Origin: Pegea sp. RAD2-039
Lineage: Eukaryota; Chordata; Thaliacea; Salpida; Salpidae
Length of the DNA: 64,000 bases
Direction: 5' to 3'
NCBI GenBank assembly: GCA_034620365.1
Contig: JAQGEQ010000090.1
Coordinates: forward strand, 372,001-436,000
The translations under genes and the position numbers were made by a program. The notes below the pieces were generated by a model. That model saw only the letters and a list, made by a program, of their open reading frames with translations. It had not been told where the DNA came from and did not search any database. Positions 1 to 12,914 of this stretch are shown here, in pieces; positions within the stretch are counted from its first letter, which is position 1; each line of letters opens with the position of its first letter.

Positions 1-348
1 AAACCAAATAATTATTTAATAGATTTATTAAGAAGATTTTTGTTATTAAGCAGCAAAATTTATAAAGTTTAAAAATATATTTTTATTATATTATTATTTA
101 AAAAAGAATTCATGTTGACAATTATTTCTTTAAGTTATCTTAATTTCAACCAATTTTGTTTTTCATTTGCTTTTTAGTCAAAAATATTAGATTTGTTTAT
201 TTTGTTAATATGTTTCAAAAATTAATAATTATGAAATGTGTTTCTTGACTTAGTTCATCACTTTGAGTAATATAAATCATAATTATTTTAATTTACATGT
301 AAATATTACTCAAGTTTTAACTTGTTTATTTTTCAGAGACATTTAAGC
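1..348. other. AT-rich upstream region of WAPL
   Basis: No coding signal is seen. A splice acceptor (pyrimidine run ending TTTTTCAG at 336) lies 12 bases before the chosen WAPL start codon. The 5' untranslated exon is therefore spliced, either from an exon outside or early in this window, or by a trans-spliced leader. Confidence 0.5.
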
Positions 349-3300
349 ATGAAATCTTTGCAGCCTTCTAGAAAAAGAAAAGAGCTTTGTAAAGATAAGT
401 ATGAGACTTCATCTTTGTTTGACAGTTGTAGCTCAGACGATGAAATATCTTGCACTAAAAAAGTCAAAACCAACAACAATAACAACCAAAGTAGCTTCAC
501 TCAAAGAAGAGCTGATAAAACTTACATAAACAAACAAAAATGCAGAGATACTGCTGCTGAAAAATTTGATGCTATATTTGGAAGCCATGAAACAAGAATC
601 AGTCGGGTTAATAGTTTATCAAATAGATCTTCAAAGAAAACCTTAGATGATAAGATTTCATCTTCTGTATCAAGTAATTCTGCTTCTTGCTCTACTTCTC
701 AAGAAGATTCTGAATGTTTTTCATCTTCTATCTACCAATTTGATGGGTTAAAACCAACTATGAAAACAGCAAGTTGTGCTTCTACATCAGGTCTTTCTGT
801 TACCAATGTAACTGTTTCGAAAGTTGATGGTAAACTTTTTCTTAACATTGAAAGAAGAAGATCAAGAACAAGTAGTAAGAACCCTATGTTGTCTACAGAC
901 AACGTTCAGAAAGTAACACAACCAGATGTCCCTTCTTTGAAATTAAATGAAATTTCCTCAAATGATAAGAGTGTAAGACCTGCTGATACAGTAAGTGGCA
1001 TATCATTTGAAATGATGCTTCTTGATTTTCATAAATGATATTTGGAAATATTTCATTTTAAAATTTGTCATGAAACTAAGTTGTAGCATGTTTAATTTTT
1101 CTGTAAAGTTTTTTTTTTACATTTTTTTTTTATGAAATGCAAATATTTCTATCATTATCTGTTTATTTATCAAAGTAAAATTGTTTTTGTTAGACATTTT
1201 TTTGTTGAAATTAAAACAAATATTAGATCCAAATTTGATATGTTCACAATTTGAAGAAAATTTGTTGAAACATTTCATAATGTAGTCATTAAGAAATATT
1301 AAGAAAATTTATTAAATAGAAATTATTTTTTAGACAATAATCCCCAAAAATACCTCTCCAAGCCTACCAACTTCTATTATCCATTCAAATGTAAAAACTT
1401 TAAACGGTTCAAAAAACAACACTAACAAAAAGTCGACATTGGTACCTTTAACTAAAGTGAGTGGTTCTAGATGAGAAGATCTGTTTTTTTATCCATATCT
1501 TCATCAGACACATAATGGAAGAGCTTGCTACAATCACAGACCTTGGATGAGCGAGTCTGAAGAGGTAGATCTTTATATTTCATAATCTTTTTCATCAATT
1601 TGATTATCTTCTTACCAAGGGTTCAAAACAACTTTTATGCAATTCAAAACCTACAACTAAAGTTGATATGAAGTCATCAGAAAACTCGAATAGAATAATT
1701 CAAACGGACACATTTTCACAAAGATCACATCAACACTCTTCAAATAAAATAATCATGCAACACACAGAGGTATAAGCTCAAAAAATCATGATAAAACTCA
1801 CTAACCACGTGGATACAGATTGTGACTTATGTACGGAATGTGAAAAACTTTCAAAATTGTTTTCAAGAAGGAGAAACCCAAGAGTTTGCAAATGAAGTTG
1901 ATTATCTAATCGAAGGTTTAACACATAGCAACCACTCTGCATCTGTCAAGTAACTCAATTACATTTCATCTGATCCTCATCTTCACCTACCTTTTTTACA
2001 GGTCTCTTTTAATAGCTAGTTTTGCTGGTAAATGCCTTAATTCCAGCTTTCTTCTTTATCTCAAAGCACATTCAATACTAGCTAAAATATTTCCTCTCTT
2101 ATCAGACTTTTCTACAAACAAAGTGAGTCTCCTTTCATCTTGATAACCTCCTAACCTTCATCTATTTATAGGCGTTGGCACTAGCAACTAGCGCGCTTTT
2201 ATACGTCATCAGTCGCGACTACCAATCAGATTTGGATAAAACAACTCTCAATATCCTCTTTCGACTTCTCGATCCTCTGGATCGGGAGAAGGACTCGAAC
2301 GGTGATTCGATCTTTACTTTGATCTTTATCATCTTATAGATCTTTAACAGAGCCAGTGACGGTTTTATCGAACGTAAACGAATCTGTGAAAAGAAAATAT
2401 GGTTGGAAGAGGTCGAAAAAAGTCCCGGATGCTGTTGCATCCACTTCCAAATCTTCCTTTTGCTCCTTAAATGATGAAGATTTTAATTCAGTTTATCTGA
2501 AAGTCAAAGAATTTATCGTCGAATCGAACAACTCGTTCGTGAAGCGCGACGATTTTTCGGTATCTTCATCTTTCTAAATCTTCCTGAGTCTGAAACACAA
2601 ATCTCTAAATTTCTATTTTTTTGAACTTTAATTGAAATGTTGGTGAAAAAAATTGACTTTTAGACTTTTCTAAAAAGTGAAAAACAACTTTTGTTTATCA
2701 TTTGAACGTAATTTGTTCTCAAATTTTTAGAGATTAAATATTTGCAAGAAATTCTTCAGAAATTCCTGATTCTTAGATAAAATCTCTAAAATAATCCAAA
2801 ATTTCATTAATTGAGGTTAAAAAAAACTGATTTTGATTCTTATTAACTCTTCCAAATAGACAAAGACTCTATGTGGAGACTCTCTACTCAAATATTCGTC
2901 CAGATCTTCAAACCCTGAATGGTTTCGTGAAGAACTTCGACTGCAAGGAGGTCTTGATTACTTCATCTCAATCGGTAAACACTTGATGGCAGTAGAGATC
3001 ACATGATGTGAAATTTGTTGTTTTGAAGTGTATAGCCACGTCGTCAGCACCTCGGCTACATGTCGTTTAAAACATCGTCAAGATGAAGTGACGTTATTGG
3101 ACGAAAAAAAGAAGTTTTCTATTCTAGGTCGATTACTTAAAGTCCTGGACAAATGCATAATAGACTGTCCGGCAAATACAATGTACCTGGTCACTCACAA
3201 AAAGGCACTTTTACTCGACCAACTATCATCGTAAGGACTCGATCTTTTATTGATCTTCATCCTCAAGACTTTCTTACAGATTATTAAAGATCTGTGAAGA

Positions 3301-4611
3301 CCTTCTCATCACATTCACACCAAATGATCAACAAACTAAATCATCTAATAGCGACCAAAACAGCTTCAATTCCATTTTGAACGAAACAATTAAACAAATC
3401 ATCAAATTGTTCATCAACATCAGCAACGATAACGGTGCCCCATAAGCCCCGATCCGCCTCATCTAATCTCATATATCACAGAATGGATCAGTAATCGAAT
3501 AGGGGAGCAGAAAGATTTGATCCAAACCATCATCTTCTGTATCTTTCGAGTTCCTTCTCTAATCGCAGACAACGAGAAATATGAGATGTTGGTTCTGGTG
3601 AGTTGATGGCGTGGTGTTCGAGGTGCACCTTAACACCTTATGACGTCACAGAGTCTCAGTCTAATCGTCAACATGGTCGAATGTAGCGCAGCTAATCGTC
3701 TCGCGTTGTCCAAAATCCAAATCGACGCTTCTGTTCTGACGTCACTCGTCAAATCGTCCAATGAAAAGCTTCCTCCACGAATCGACATCATCCATGCGCT
3801 CGTCATGGTCACGTGATCCTTCAAATCGCGTCGCTGACGTCATAAACAGCTTTTCTCGCGCAGATGTTCAATCATCATGAGCTGGCGGCGAGAGACAACG
3901 AAGTGTTGGGTCAAGATGGAGTGAAGCGCGTTGTGGAAGCGAAGAAACGCGATGGATGTCTTCGGAAGATCCCTAAAGGGTGATCTAGTGATCAGGAGAA
4001 AGTTTCTGATTCTAATCTTGCTGCTCAGTTTACAGCTCTTCGAGAACGGTTGCCATGACGACATCGGGGGACACTGGAAGATGTCTGATGACGGTTTAGA
4101 GTGGATCCCATCGGAGGAGACGGATGAAGATGGGAAGAAGGAGGTTGCAACATCCAAAAAGAATCCCAGAAATCCGGAGAGTCATCTGACGTTGAAGCAA
4201 AAGAAAGAAATGAATGAAAGTGAGTTGGTTACGCTTCACTGAACATCGCGTCACATCGCGCGACTTCTTTTTCAGCTCTTGATAAAGCAAATGAGCATTT
4301 GGAGAACACGATGGTTGCATCTTATGTAGCTCTTGTCATCGGATGTATGATTCGTGGTAATCGTGCAAATGCGGCCCTTGTCTGTCCATTTCTGAAAGTG
4401 GACGGCTTTCAACCGATGGTTGTGGTCCTCCGTAAGATGCTGATGTTCATGAGTTTGATGGTTTGTTGCTAAGAGATCAGTTGATGAAGATTTTGATGAT
4501 GATGTCTCGCAGGAAGGAATGTCTAAAAAAGCTGAAGCCACTCTTAAAGAGATTATAGAACATTTATTAGAAGAAGATGAATGCGCTAAGACAAGAGTAA
4601 AGTCTCGATGA
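349..4611 (+). CDS. WAPL: WAPL-like cohesin release factor, about 17 exons
   Basis: WAPL binds PDS5 and SMC3-RAD21 in the nucleus and opens the cohesin ring, releasing cohesin from chromatin. The first exon (349-990) encodes a Ser/Lys-rich N-terminal region with a FDAIFG motif typical of WAPL. From about 1824 the exons give the conserved helical-repeat C-terminal domain in order: FANEVDYLIEGL, SLLIASFAGKCLN, SALLYVISRD, WFREELRLQGGLDYFI, NEWISNRIGEQKDLI and VEWIP-like EWIPSEETD, then VASYVALVIGC near the end. Introns are 40-60 bases except the first (343 bases) and one at about 2563-2860. I chose ATG 349 because it is the first ATG after the acceptor at 336. The reading frame is continuous across all junctions that I checked. 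The N-terminal half is much shorter than in vertebrates, so FGF-type PDS5-binding motifs may be missing. Family assignment is firm; exact exon borders are not. Confidence 0.9.
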
Positions 4612-4704
4612 GGAGGATCTGATCTAGTTGAATCATGACGAAGCAAGATGAAGGAGAAGATGATCCGGGAATTATGAGAGCTTTTGTTGATAACATTTGC
4701 AATT

Positions 4705-4710
4705 AATAAA
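4705..4710 (+). terminator. Polyadenylation signal of WAPL
   Basis: A perfect AATAAA lies 94 bases after the WAPL stop codon, at the expected spacing for the mRNA 3' end. Confidence 0.6.
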
Positions 4711-4960
4711 GTTGTAAATGATAATTCCGTTTGTTTGTTGTTTTTTGTGAAATGTCTTTTTAACAGCTTTTTCTCTCGCCTTATACAAGACAAGTCTTAA
4801 GAAGTTGATCTTATCAACTCACTTAGCTTTTATTTCTTATTTGTTTTTTCTGTTTATTTTTTTTACATAAAACAAATTTGAATTTTTCGGATTATTATCT
4901 CCATTATATATTCGTTTTTTTTCATAATTCATTAAATCGACTCAAATATACAGAAGTCTG

Positions 4961-5197
4961 TTGACAATTACAGAAAATAGAAGTCAGTTTATCTCCTATA
5001 AACTGACTTTAGACGCTCTTCAAAAGCCACAACTTTGTAAGATTTTCAAATGTATTTTTAGAACTGCTAGCTTAAACAAAGTGAAAAAACATTTTCTGAG
5101 TTGTTTTCAACGATTTCAAAATATCAATTCTCCTTCCAAAAGTAGACAATTAAATAATAGTTTTTGGAAATTGAAGAACAAAGTAGATCTCGCTTAG
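4961..5197 (+). CDS. Unidentified small basic ORF, doubtful
   Basis: An open frame of about 78 codons lies between the 3' ends of two convergent genes. It has no ATG at its start; a possible splice acceptor (CAATTACAG, ending 4973) would make it the last exon of an unseen transcript. The product is rich in Lys, Phe and Cys and matches no family I know. A 12-bp perfect hairpin (4981-5009) falls at its start, so the segment may be a structured RNA or repeat remnant instead. Confidence 0.22.
   Translation: MTITENRSQFISYKLTLDALQKPQLCKIFKCIFRTASLNKVKKHFLSCFQRFQNINSPSKSRQLNNSFWKLKNKVDLA
4981..5009. repeat. Perfect 12-bp hairpin, 5-base loop
   Basis: AAGTCAGTTTAT and its exact reverse complement ATAAACTGACTT flank the loop CTCCT. 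The hairpin lies in the space between the WAPL and GAREM 3' ends. Its function is not known. Confidence 0.7.
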
Positions 5198-5655
5198 AAA
5201 TATTCTATTAGGGTAAATTTTTATCACCAAAAATAGATTTATGGATTATACCTCTGGTAATAAGCTGATATCTGCAAACAAATGTAGTTTGTATAGACGT
5301 AAAAATCTATTTTTACAAACTAATTTTATGAAATGGAACCAATAAAGTACTTTTTAGTCGTTTATTTGATGAAGAAATATATCACGTTTCATGATTTTAT
5401 TTTCTGATATGTGTATTATGATAAAAATAAATGATAAATACTTAACTACTTTTTCCTAAATTTTTTGCATATAACAAATAATTTTGATATTAAAATGAAT
5501 TTAAAAATACGTCAAAATCTCATTAGTCGAAAAAAATGTTCAGTTACTGAGTACATGGCTACTCACAATGACAAAAAATAAAATGATAGAAAGACAAATT
5601 TACAATCGAAAAATGAAGGATTGCACATTTAGTAAATACAAAATTTCAAGTAACA

Positions 5656-8514
5656 TCATCTACTAGCATCTCGTTTTGGTCTCCAGCCATATATAAACTG
5701 AATAAGTTTATGTTGATGAAATATTGACATTTCAAAATGTACTTTCAGTATTTCTGATGTTAAAGTTAAAAGAAGTTTTCCGTCAACACATTCTTTTTGA
5801 AACGCTTCAATCAAATCTTCTTTCATTCCAATAAACCTGAAAAGAAAAAAGATGAAGTCTCACCATATTAAAAAGAGGTAGAATAACTTTAAAGATTCTG
5901 AAACTTCTTCTACAGACATCTGACGTATTTGTTGAAGATGAATATTTTCCTGAAATTAACTAAAATTAGTTGAAGACTAAAAAATAACAGATTTAAAAAA
6001 AAGTTTCATAAAAATAACAATTTATAAAATATTAATAAATAATAATTGTTTATATAAATAAAAAATATTTATAACAGTCATATAATAAATATAAATCAAA
6101 AAAAATTTATTATAATAATAATTATAAAACTGAATAATTATTTATAGCAATTTTTAAACAATCGTAAATTGATAAAATCTTGGAAAAGAAGATTATGAAT
6201 TTACTTGAGCGTTATTTTCCATTTTGACAATATTCAAACTGCTATCAGCTTTCAATGGTAAACCTTAAAAAAAAAATAAATAAAAAAATGTTTTAAAAAT
6301 GTAAAAAATTTAAAAGTAAAATAGAACTTACTATAAAGAATTTTTGAAGAAGAAATTTCCGTTTGATTATCAACATTAGAAGAAACTGAAAAAAAAAACA
6401 ATTAAAATAAATAAGTGAAAAAAAAATGCATGTCTCAAATACTTCCTGCTTCTTCATCTTTAACTAAGTAAATATTTTCATGTTCATCTTCCTGATCTTC
6501 ATCTATTTCATTAGTGATATTAAGAAGAGGTCTAGAGATCAGATCTTCAAGCTGAGGAGTCTCACTATCTTGTCTTCGTGGATTTTCTGCTCGAAACAAC
6601 ATCTCCATTTTCAAACAAACCAATTTGTAAATGAATTGGAAAAAAAGCAAAGAAAGGAAATGACGAAATCGCCACTAGTGGGCGCTCGCACCTTTTTGCC
6701 TGTTTCCTTGATACTCAGCAAAGATTGGCTCCTCATCAATCCGATTTCTGAAGAAGATTTTGTGATGATTGAATCAATTTTGCATCCTCACCTTTCAGTA
6801 TCAGATGTTGGGACAGGAGGAAGCGGTTTATCGACGTTTCGCGGTCTTCTCGTGGATGTTGGGACTGGAGGAGCGGTGATGTTGCGGGGAGGAAGAGGAG
6901 GACCCCCGCCAGAGTCTTCATTAACCACTGATTCAGATGTAAATTGAGATCGAAGTTTCGCGACTCGGATTCCGGTCGTGTTTACTGAGGCAGAACGATG
7001 CTGGTCTTCTCGAAGACGCTGGATAAGACTACTGGCCATTGGACGAGGTTTCGTGGGTCTGATAGAGCGTGGAAGATGAGTACGAACTGATCTGCGCGTA
7101 AAAGAAGCTGATGAAGACACAAGGGAAGATCTGAGGGTCCTACTGAAGATAGGAATCAATGTTGGAGTTGGAAGCGTCTGGAGAAGAACAGATCTCTTGG
7201 AAGAGAGCTTGGAGCTTTCGATCTTCGTTTTCATTCATCTATAAAGGTCAAAGGTGATTGGGGCACTCGATGATGACGTCATACTGACTTTGAGCTTAGT
7301 TACAGCGGTTGGAAGATGAAAGAAACTTAAAGAGGTTGAAAACTCGATAAATTTGTTTGAAGATGTTAATCCAAGAATAAAACGATGTCTTTCAGCCTTT
7401 AAAGAGCAAATTTAGAAGAAGAGGAAGATCTGTTGATGAAGATCTTACTCCAATGATCTTCAGACAGCTTCCTCCTTTAAGATGTACTTCATTGGAGTGA
7501 TAAGATGGAGTAGAAGTCCGATTATGCTTCACTACAACTGTACATGGAAAGTCGATGTTGTTGAGAAGTTCACATGCGTTCATGTCAGCATTCCTCTGAA
7601 GGAAGTTCATCTCTGTGGCGCTTCTAGTGGAAAATTGTGCCCTTGTGCTGTAGGGAAGACTAGAAAGAAGATGATAAGTCTCTTGATTAAAATATTTAGT
7701 AAAAAATTACCTGATGTTTATGTTCAAACGTTTACAGTAGACGTTTAGAACTCTTTTTTTGCTTAATATCCGTAACTGGTTTGTAGGTTTAAAGCGATTA
7801 CTCTGTTTCAGAAAAGTTTAAAGATTATTAAGATGATTTGTAAAAAGACCTTGGCAGCTTCTTCATTGTGACCAAGGATTGTAAATTCATCCCCAGCTTG
7901 TAAAATGATTTGATCTTCATTTGAACCATCTGGGCAAACAACTAAATTCTGTTGGATGAAGATACTAGGAGGTAGAAAAGAAGCAACTTCTTCTACAGAG
8001 CGAAAAGTCTGGGAAAGAGATCTTAGAAAAGAGTTTATGAAGATGAAGAAAGACTCACTTTAACTTGAAAGCCAGGACGTTCAAACTTTTCACTAATCTT
8101 GAAAGTGAAGTTACACCCTGTCGGAATTTCAATTTGCTTTCCGACCACATAATGTCCTGTTTCTATAGTTTGTGCAACAAGTCTGACAATTTCAATAAAT
8201 TGGTGAAAGTTTGTTGATATTTAAAAGGTCTTTACCTCGTTATACATTTTTTTCCATGTAGTAATACATAGACTGCATCAGAAACTTGGTAATCAGTTAT
8301 AGATTTACTAGATATCTTGGCAAGCTGTTAAAAATAGAAACTTTAAATCAATCTTTTAAAGAAATTATAAACAAAAAATGAATAAATCTTAAACAGTTTA
8401 TCAACCTTAATTACTCACAATTGGAAACCCAAACTTTTCTTCAATTTTTTCTATATTAAAACATTCTGTTGACCAGTTTAAAGCATCTAACCTATGAATT
8501 GTCTCTTCATCCAT
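5656..8514 (-). CDS. GAREM: GAREM-like CABIT and SAM domain adaptor
   Basis: GAREM proteins are cytoplasmic adaptors of receptor tyrosine kinase/MAPK signalling that recruit Grb2. Reading leftward, the N-terminal exons (8514 to about 7250) form a CABIT region with blocks shared with vertebrate GAREM1: GHYVVGKQIEIP, the SVEEVA stretch, AGDEFTILG, FSTRSATEM and a DFP-type motif near 7560. Exons at about 7235-6790 encode a Ser/Arg/Pro-rich linker with SH3-ligand motifs (PPLPPR, PPVP, PLPPVP). The last exons encode a SAM domain starting MSVEEVSESLKFIGM and ending QFIYGWRPKR, almost collinear with the GAREM1 C-terminus. ATG 8514 gives a start resembling the family N-terminus. The protein is shorter than vertebrate GAREM1, mostly in the linker, and I saw no clear YxN Grb2 SH2 site in the linker I read. 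Confidence 0.88.
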
Positions 8515-9580
8515 ACTTGCTTTAAAAAATGGTCTAAAGTGAATGGTCAACAAAACGAATATCTTACAAAATTTTACTTTTAATATTAAATTTATTTTCT
8601 AAATATTTATTTAAATTTTTCCTTAAATTTTATAAAAGCAAAATTTTAATTTCTTTTTAATTATAGTTTAAATTTTTTTTAGAATTAAGTTTAAAAAAAA
8701 TAATTTAGTTTTAAAATTAGATAATCATATAGCTTATAAAAAAAACTAAATTTGGAAATAAAAATTAAATAAGTTAAATATTTATAGTATACATCCTAAA
8801 GATAAATAAAAACAGTATTTGTTATTAATGAGAAATAAATTTTAAAAACAAAGCTGTTGAAAAACAAATAGAAAATTTAAACTTTAGTAATGATCATATA
8901 TTTCACTTTATTTTTAAGTAATTTTTTAAATTATGCAAATTTTAATAATAAAATAACAAATTTGAAAAATATTGACATTAGAGTTAAAAAACAAAAATAT
9001 TTTTTAAAAGTGATAACTGATCTTAAAAACAAGTTTTGAAAAATAATTTTATTTTTACTTATTACTTTAAATCTACTTTTAATAGTAATTATCTACTAGA
9101 GTAAAATTATATAAAATAATTTTTCAAAACCCTAAATCAAATATAATTTATTTTTTTTTGGTCTTATAAACAAACTTTTTTTTAATTTTTATTTTTATCT
9201 CGCATAAAAGTGCTAAATTAGCTTTAAAATAGTTGATGCAGTATCTATTTTTCTTTAAATTTGATTTATTAAAACAAATTTATGAATAAACAAGTTTTAA
9301 AAATCTATATAGGAATTGATTTATTAAAAGTTTTAAATACTTAACTAATGCAGAATTATTTAATGATAAGGAAGTAAAACTTTTCCACTGACTTATATTG
9401 TTAAACTAACCATCATTAAAGTTATGAGAAACACCAATAAAAGAGAAATTGTTATTATAATTATAAATTCTGTAAATGATGCACAAATTACTACACCTGT
9501 TCTGTATTTAACTTAACTTTTCGATAATTCAGTATAAAGTAAAAAAGACTTTTATATATATTCAAATGCTAAATACATCA

Positions 9581-9648
9581 GTAATCGATTATGCATGAAA
9601 TGGTATTTGAAAAAGTAATCGATTATGCATGAAATGGTATTTGAAAAA
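9581..9648. repeat. 34-bp tandem duplication
   Basis: Two identical adjacent copies of a 34-base unit beginning GTAATCGATTATGCAT. The unit contains ATCGAT and ATGCAT palindromes. Confidence 0.85.
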
Positions 9649-12326
9649 GCAATTCATTTTGAGAGAAAAAATAAATAAAAATACTTTAAGTTTTACCTGA
9701 ATCAAGAACTATTATATACACGTTTAAAAACTACCTTAAACTTGAATATATAATTCTTTATAAATAATTTTCACTTTATCAAAATCATAAAAATTTCTTA
9801 TATCAACAATATTTAATAATGTTTATAATAATCGGATAAATAGCATTATAGTTTTAGATTATCTTTTATTAGTTGAATAAGATCTAGTTTTAGATGAGCT
9901 CTTACAACAATTCAAAAATGACGATGTTTGGACCAAATTTTAAAACTTATTATTCTTCAATTATAAAAGCAAACTTTATCTCAAACTTTAAAAATCAGAT
10001 GCCGCCTCAATCAAATTATTAGTTGAAATAAGTTCTACATCTTATATCTATTTTAACAAATCCTTAAAATACAGTTAATAAAAAAAGATGATTACATGTT
10101 TGATTCAATTTTTCAGAAGCATATACACTTGCAAAGTCTGATTTACTATTTATCATACTTGCATATACTTTTCAAACCCTTCTTACTTTAAAGATGAAGA
10201 TTATTTGCATTAATAAGATTCTATTTTTACTAATCAAAGGGTTTTACGAGTCAAAGTTCCAAATAAACTCAGCTTTCAGCTTAAAATGTGTTCCTTATGT
10301 AGGATTTCTGGTATTTTCACTGAATTATAAGTACTTAATAGCGTCAACAGACAGATAAATCTAAGAAAATGTAACAATAAAACATCTAACCATTTCTATT
10401 TAGTTTTTAAAGTTATAGCATAATTATCAAGAGCTAATTAAAATATGTCATCTTCATACATTTATAGTAATTATAAAAGATTGTGAACTAGCTTATATAA
10501 ACCAAGCTTTAGATTGTTAAATATGTGATATTTTTAAAATAAATATTATGACTAAAAATATCTATAGCAATAAAGTTTACCAAAATTAACCAGTTTAAAA
10601 TTTATTTTACATTAAAACTTTTGTAAAGCTTACAAGTAAGCTATCATAAAACCAAAATAAATTAGAAAATAAATATCTTAAAATTGACCATTTTTTAAAC
10701 TTATAATTAATTGTAAATTATAATACAAAGATTAAGTTATGAAAAACTTTTATTAAAATTAATTATTTTTCGTTTTTTGTTAAGACTGGGTATAAAACTA
10801 TTTCCTTCATATAAAATATCCTTGTATGTTTTGATGTGGCAAATATATCCATTCTTCAGAAAGCTTCTAATAATCAAATATTGAAGCAACATTAAGAGAT
10901 ACTAATAAAGAAAATTTACTAAAAATTCAACAAATTTTAAGAATTCGAAAATTTTTAAGATTTTTAAATTAATCTTTTATTTAATATATTTTTATTCATT
11001 TTCAAATTTATCAAAATTTCTTTTAGCTACTTTTAGAATAATATTTTATTACATTTTTCTTTTTTAGGTTGAAAGAATTGACCTTACATAAATACCAAAT
11101 GTTCAAGAAATATTCTTAAACTAGAAAAAACTATTTTTAGTTTCGAAGTATTCTATCGTTAAACTACTGACAATCATTTTACAAGAAGTAATTCACCTAT
11201 CGAAAGAATTACAAAAAAGAATTTGTGAAAAGCCAAAAATTTAGAATATTTTTCTTCAAGAATTCGACTCTGAAAACTCAGCTTCATTTTCAAATCTTGT
11301 TTTACTTTAATGATAATTTCTAAACAAATTCGAATAAATATAAAATATATATGATGCTCTCTTGCTATACAATTTGGGAGTAAATTTATGATTACATTTT
11401 CATCAATACATCTTTACTTGATTACATATTTTTCATAAGTAATCCTAGCTATCAATCAGAACTTAGATTAAGCAATAGAAACTTATAAGTAACTTGTAAG
11501 CTAGTAAATGGTAGTTTTCTTTCTATTTTGTGTTAAAGATTACTGTTAAGTTTCACAGAAACTAAATCTTGATAAATGATTATTCTCTGATTAGCAATTT
11601 CTATTTACAATCATTTATTTAGTTTATTTTTTTTTTATTTTTTCAGATGAAAACAGAAGATGTTTGTTTTTTCTCAAGTTGTTTTGTAACTAATTTTTCC
11701 GAAAAGTTAATTGAATTTTTTAATAAAAGACAAATGCGTGAATCTAAATTTCTCTTACTATTCTCAGTACTAAGACAACATTCATTTAAACAATAAATAA
11801 ATCTCTTGTTTGGTTTTCCATTTGTTAAAACAATTTAATAAATTTTGTAATTTCGTAAGTCATCAGAAACTGATAAAAAGAAGTTATAAAAAGAAGAAAT
11901 TAAATTTACGATTTTTTTTTGTAACTTTTTTAGTTCCTTCAAACTTTACAGCTTTTTGGTTTGGATACTATTTCTAGAACATGACCATAATGTCTGTAAT
12001 CGGCCAATGAAAACCAGTATCTTTATGACTAATAGGGATTCTTACTAAGATAGAATTTTAAAGATATTAAATATTGAAAAATATTAAAATCAAATCAAAA
12101 AATTGAATATAGAAAAATAATAAATTTGAAACGGTAGAAAATGGTTACAGTTTAAGAAAACAAAGGACAAAATATCACCTTTGATTTTCTAACAAGTTTT
12201 ATTTGTAATTGAATGTTAGATATCGTCCTTTTAATAATTGTTTTAGATGATGTTGTAACATCAGAACTTCTGTTAAGTCTTGTTTGATCTCACAAGAAAA
12301 AGACAAGTTGAAACTATATTTAAATT

Positions 12327-12510
12327 TTTACTCGTTGTGATTTAGGAAATCTTTTTTACCACTTTTATTTTTAACTTTTTTAAAGTGATAATTACCACAA
12401 TTGTAATAAAAATTTTTTTAATTTACTCGTTGTGATTTAGGAAATCTTTTTTACCACTTTTATTTTTAACTTTTTTAAAGTGATAATTACCACAATTGTA
12501 ATAAAAAATT
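12327..12510. repeat. 95-bp tandem duplication
   Basis: Two copies with a 95-base period, beginning TTTACTCGTTGTGATTTAGG, the second starting at 12422. They are almost identical, which suggests a recent duplication in spacer DNA about 400 bases upstream of the secreted-peptide gene. Confidence 0.85.
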
Positions 12511-12914
12511 TAGGAATACTACATCGATATAAGGGTTTTGTCATTTGCTAAAAAATTAACTTTCGATAAATTTAAACTTTATACAAACTAGTATTTAACT
12601 TGATTTTGATCAACAGCAATTTCACAAACAAAACAAAAAATGAATTTCATAACTGTAAACAATAAAACTTGCATCAATATTTTGAAAACAAACCTTACCT
12701 ATATAAAATGTTATATTGAATTAAGCTGACAGAGAAGGTTATCCTGGTTGCTTTTACTAATTTTTTTAATGTAGTTTCTTTTTATGCTACTTTGGAAAAT
12801 TTAGAACATTTTTAAATGAATAAAAACATACAATTTAATCAAAGTTTTAAACAGTCAGTAAATAACTTTACAAACAGATTTGCTTTTCAACAATTTTATT
12901 GATAGTTATTAAAT

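Larger units (their letters stand above)
8515..12914. other. AT-rich spacer with little coding signal
   Basis: About 4.4 kb of very AT-rich DNA with stops in all frames. It contains two short tandem duplications, listed separately, and one 42-codon ATG frame at 9894-10022 just after a TTTTAG acceptor-like site, which is not convincing. A TATA-like CTATATAAAA near 12700 may serve the peptide gene that starts at 12915. Confidence 0.6.

Noticed and set aside
4272-4793. 173-codon minus-strand frame
   Set aside because: Antisense to the last WAPL exons, which match the family.
6480-6947. 155-codon plus-strand frame
   Set aside because: Antisense to GAREM exons whose frame, domains and splice sites are well supported.
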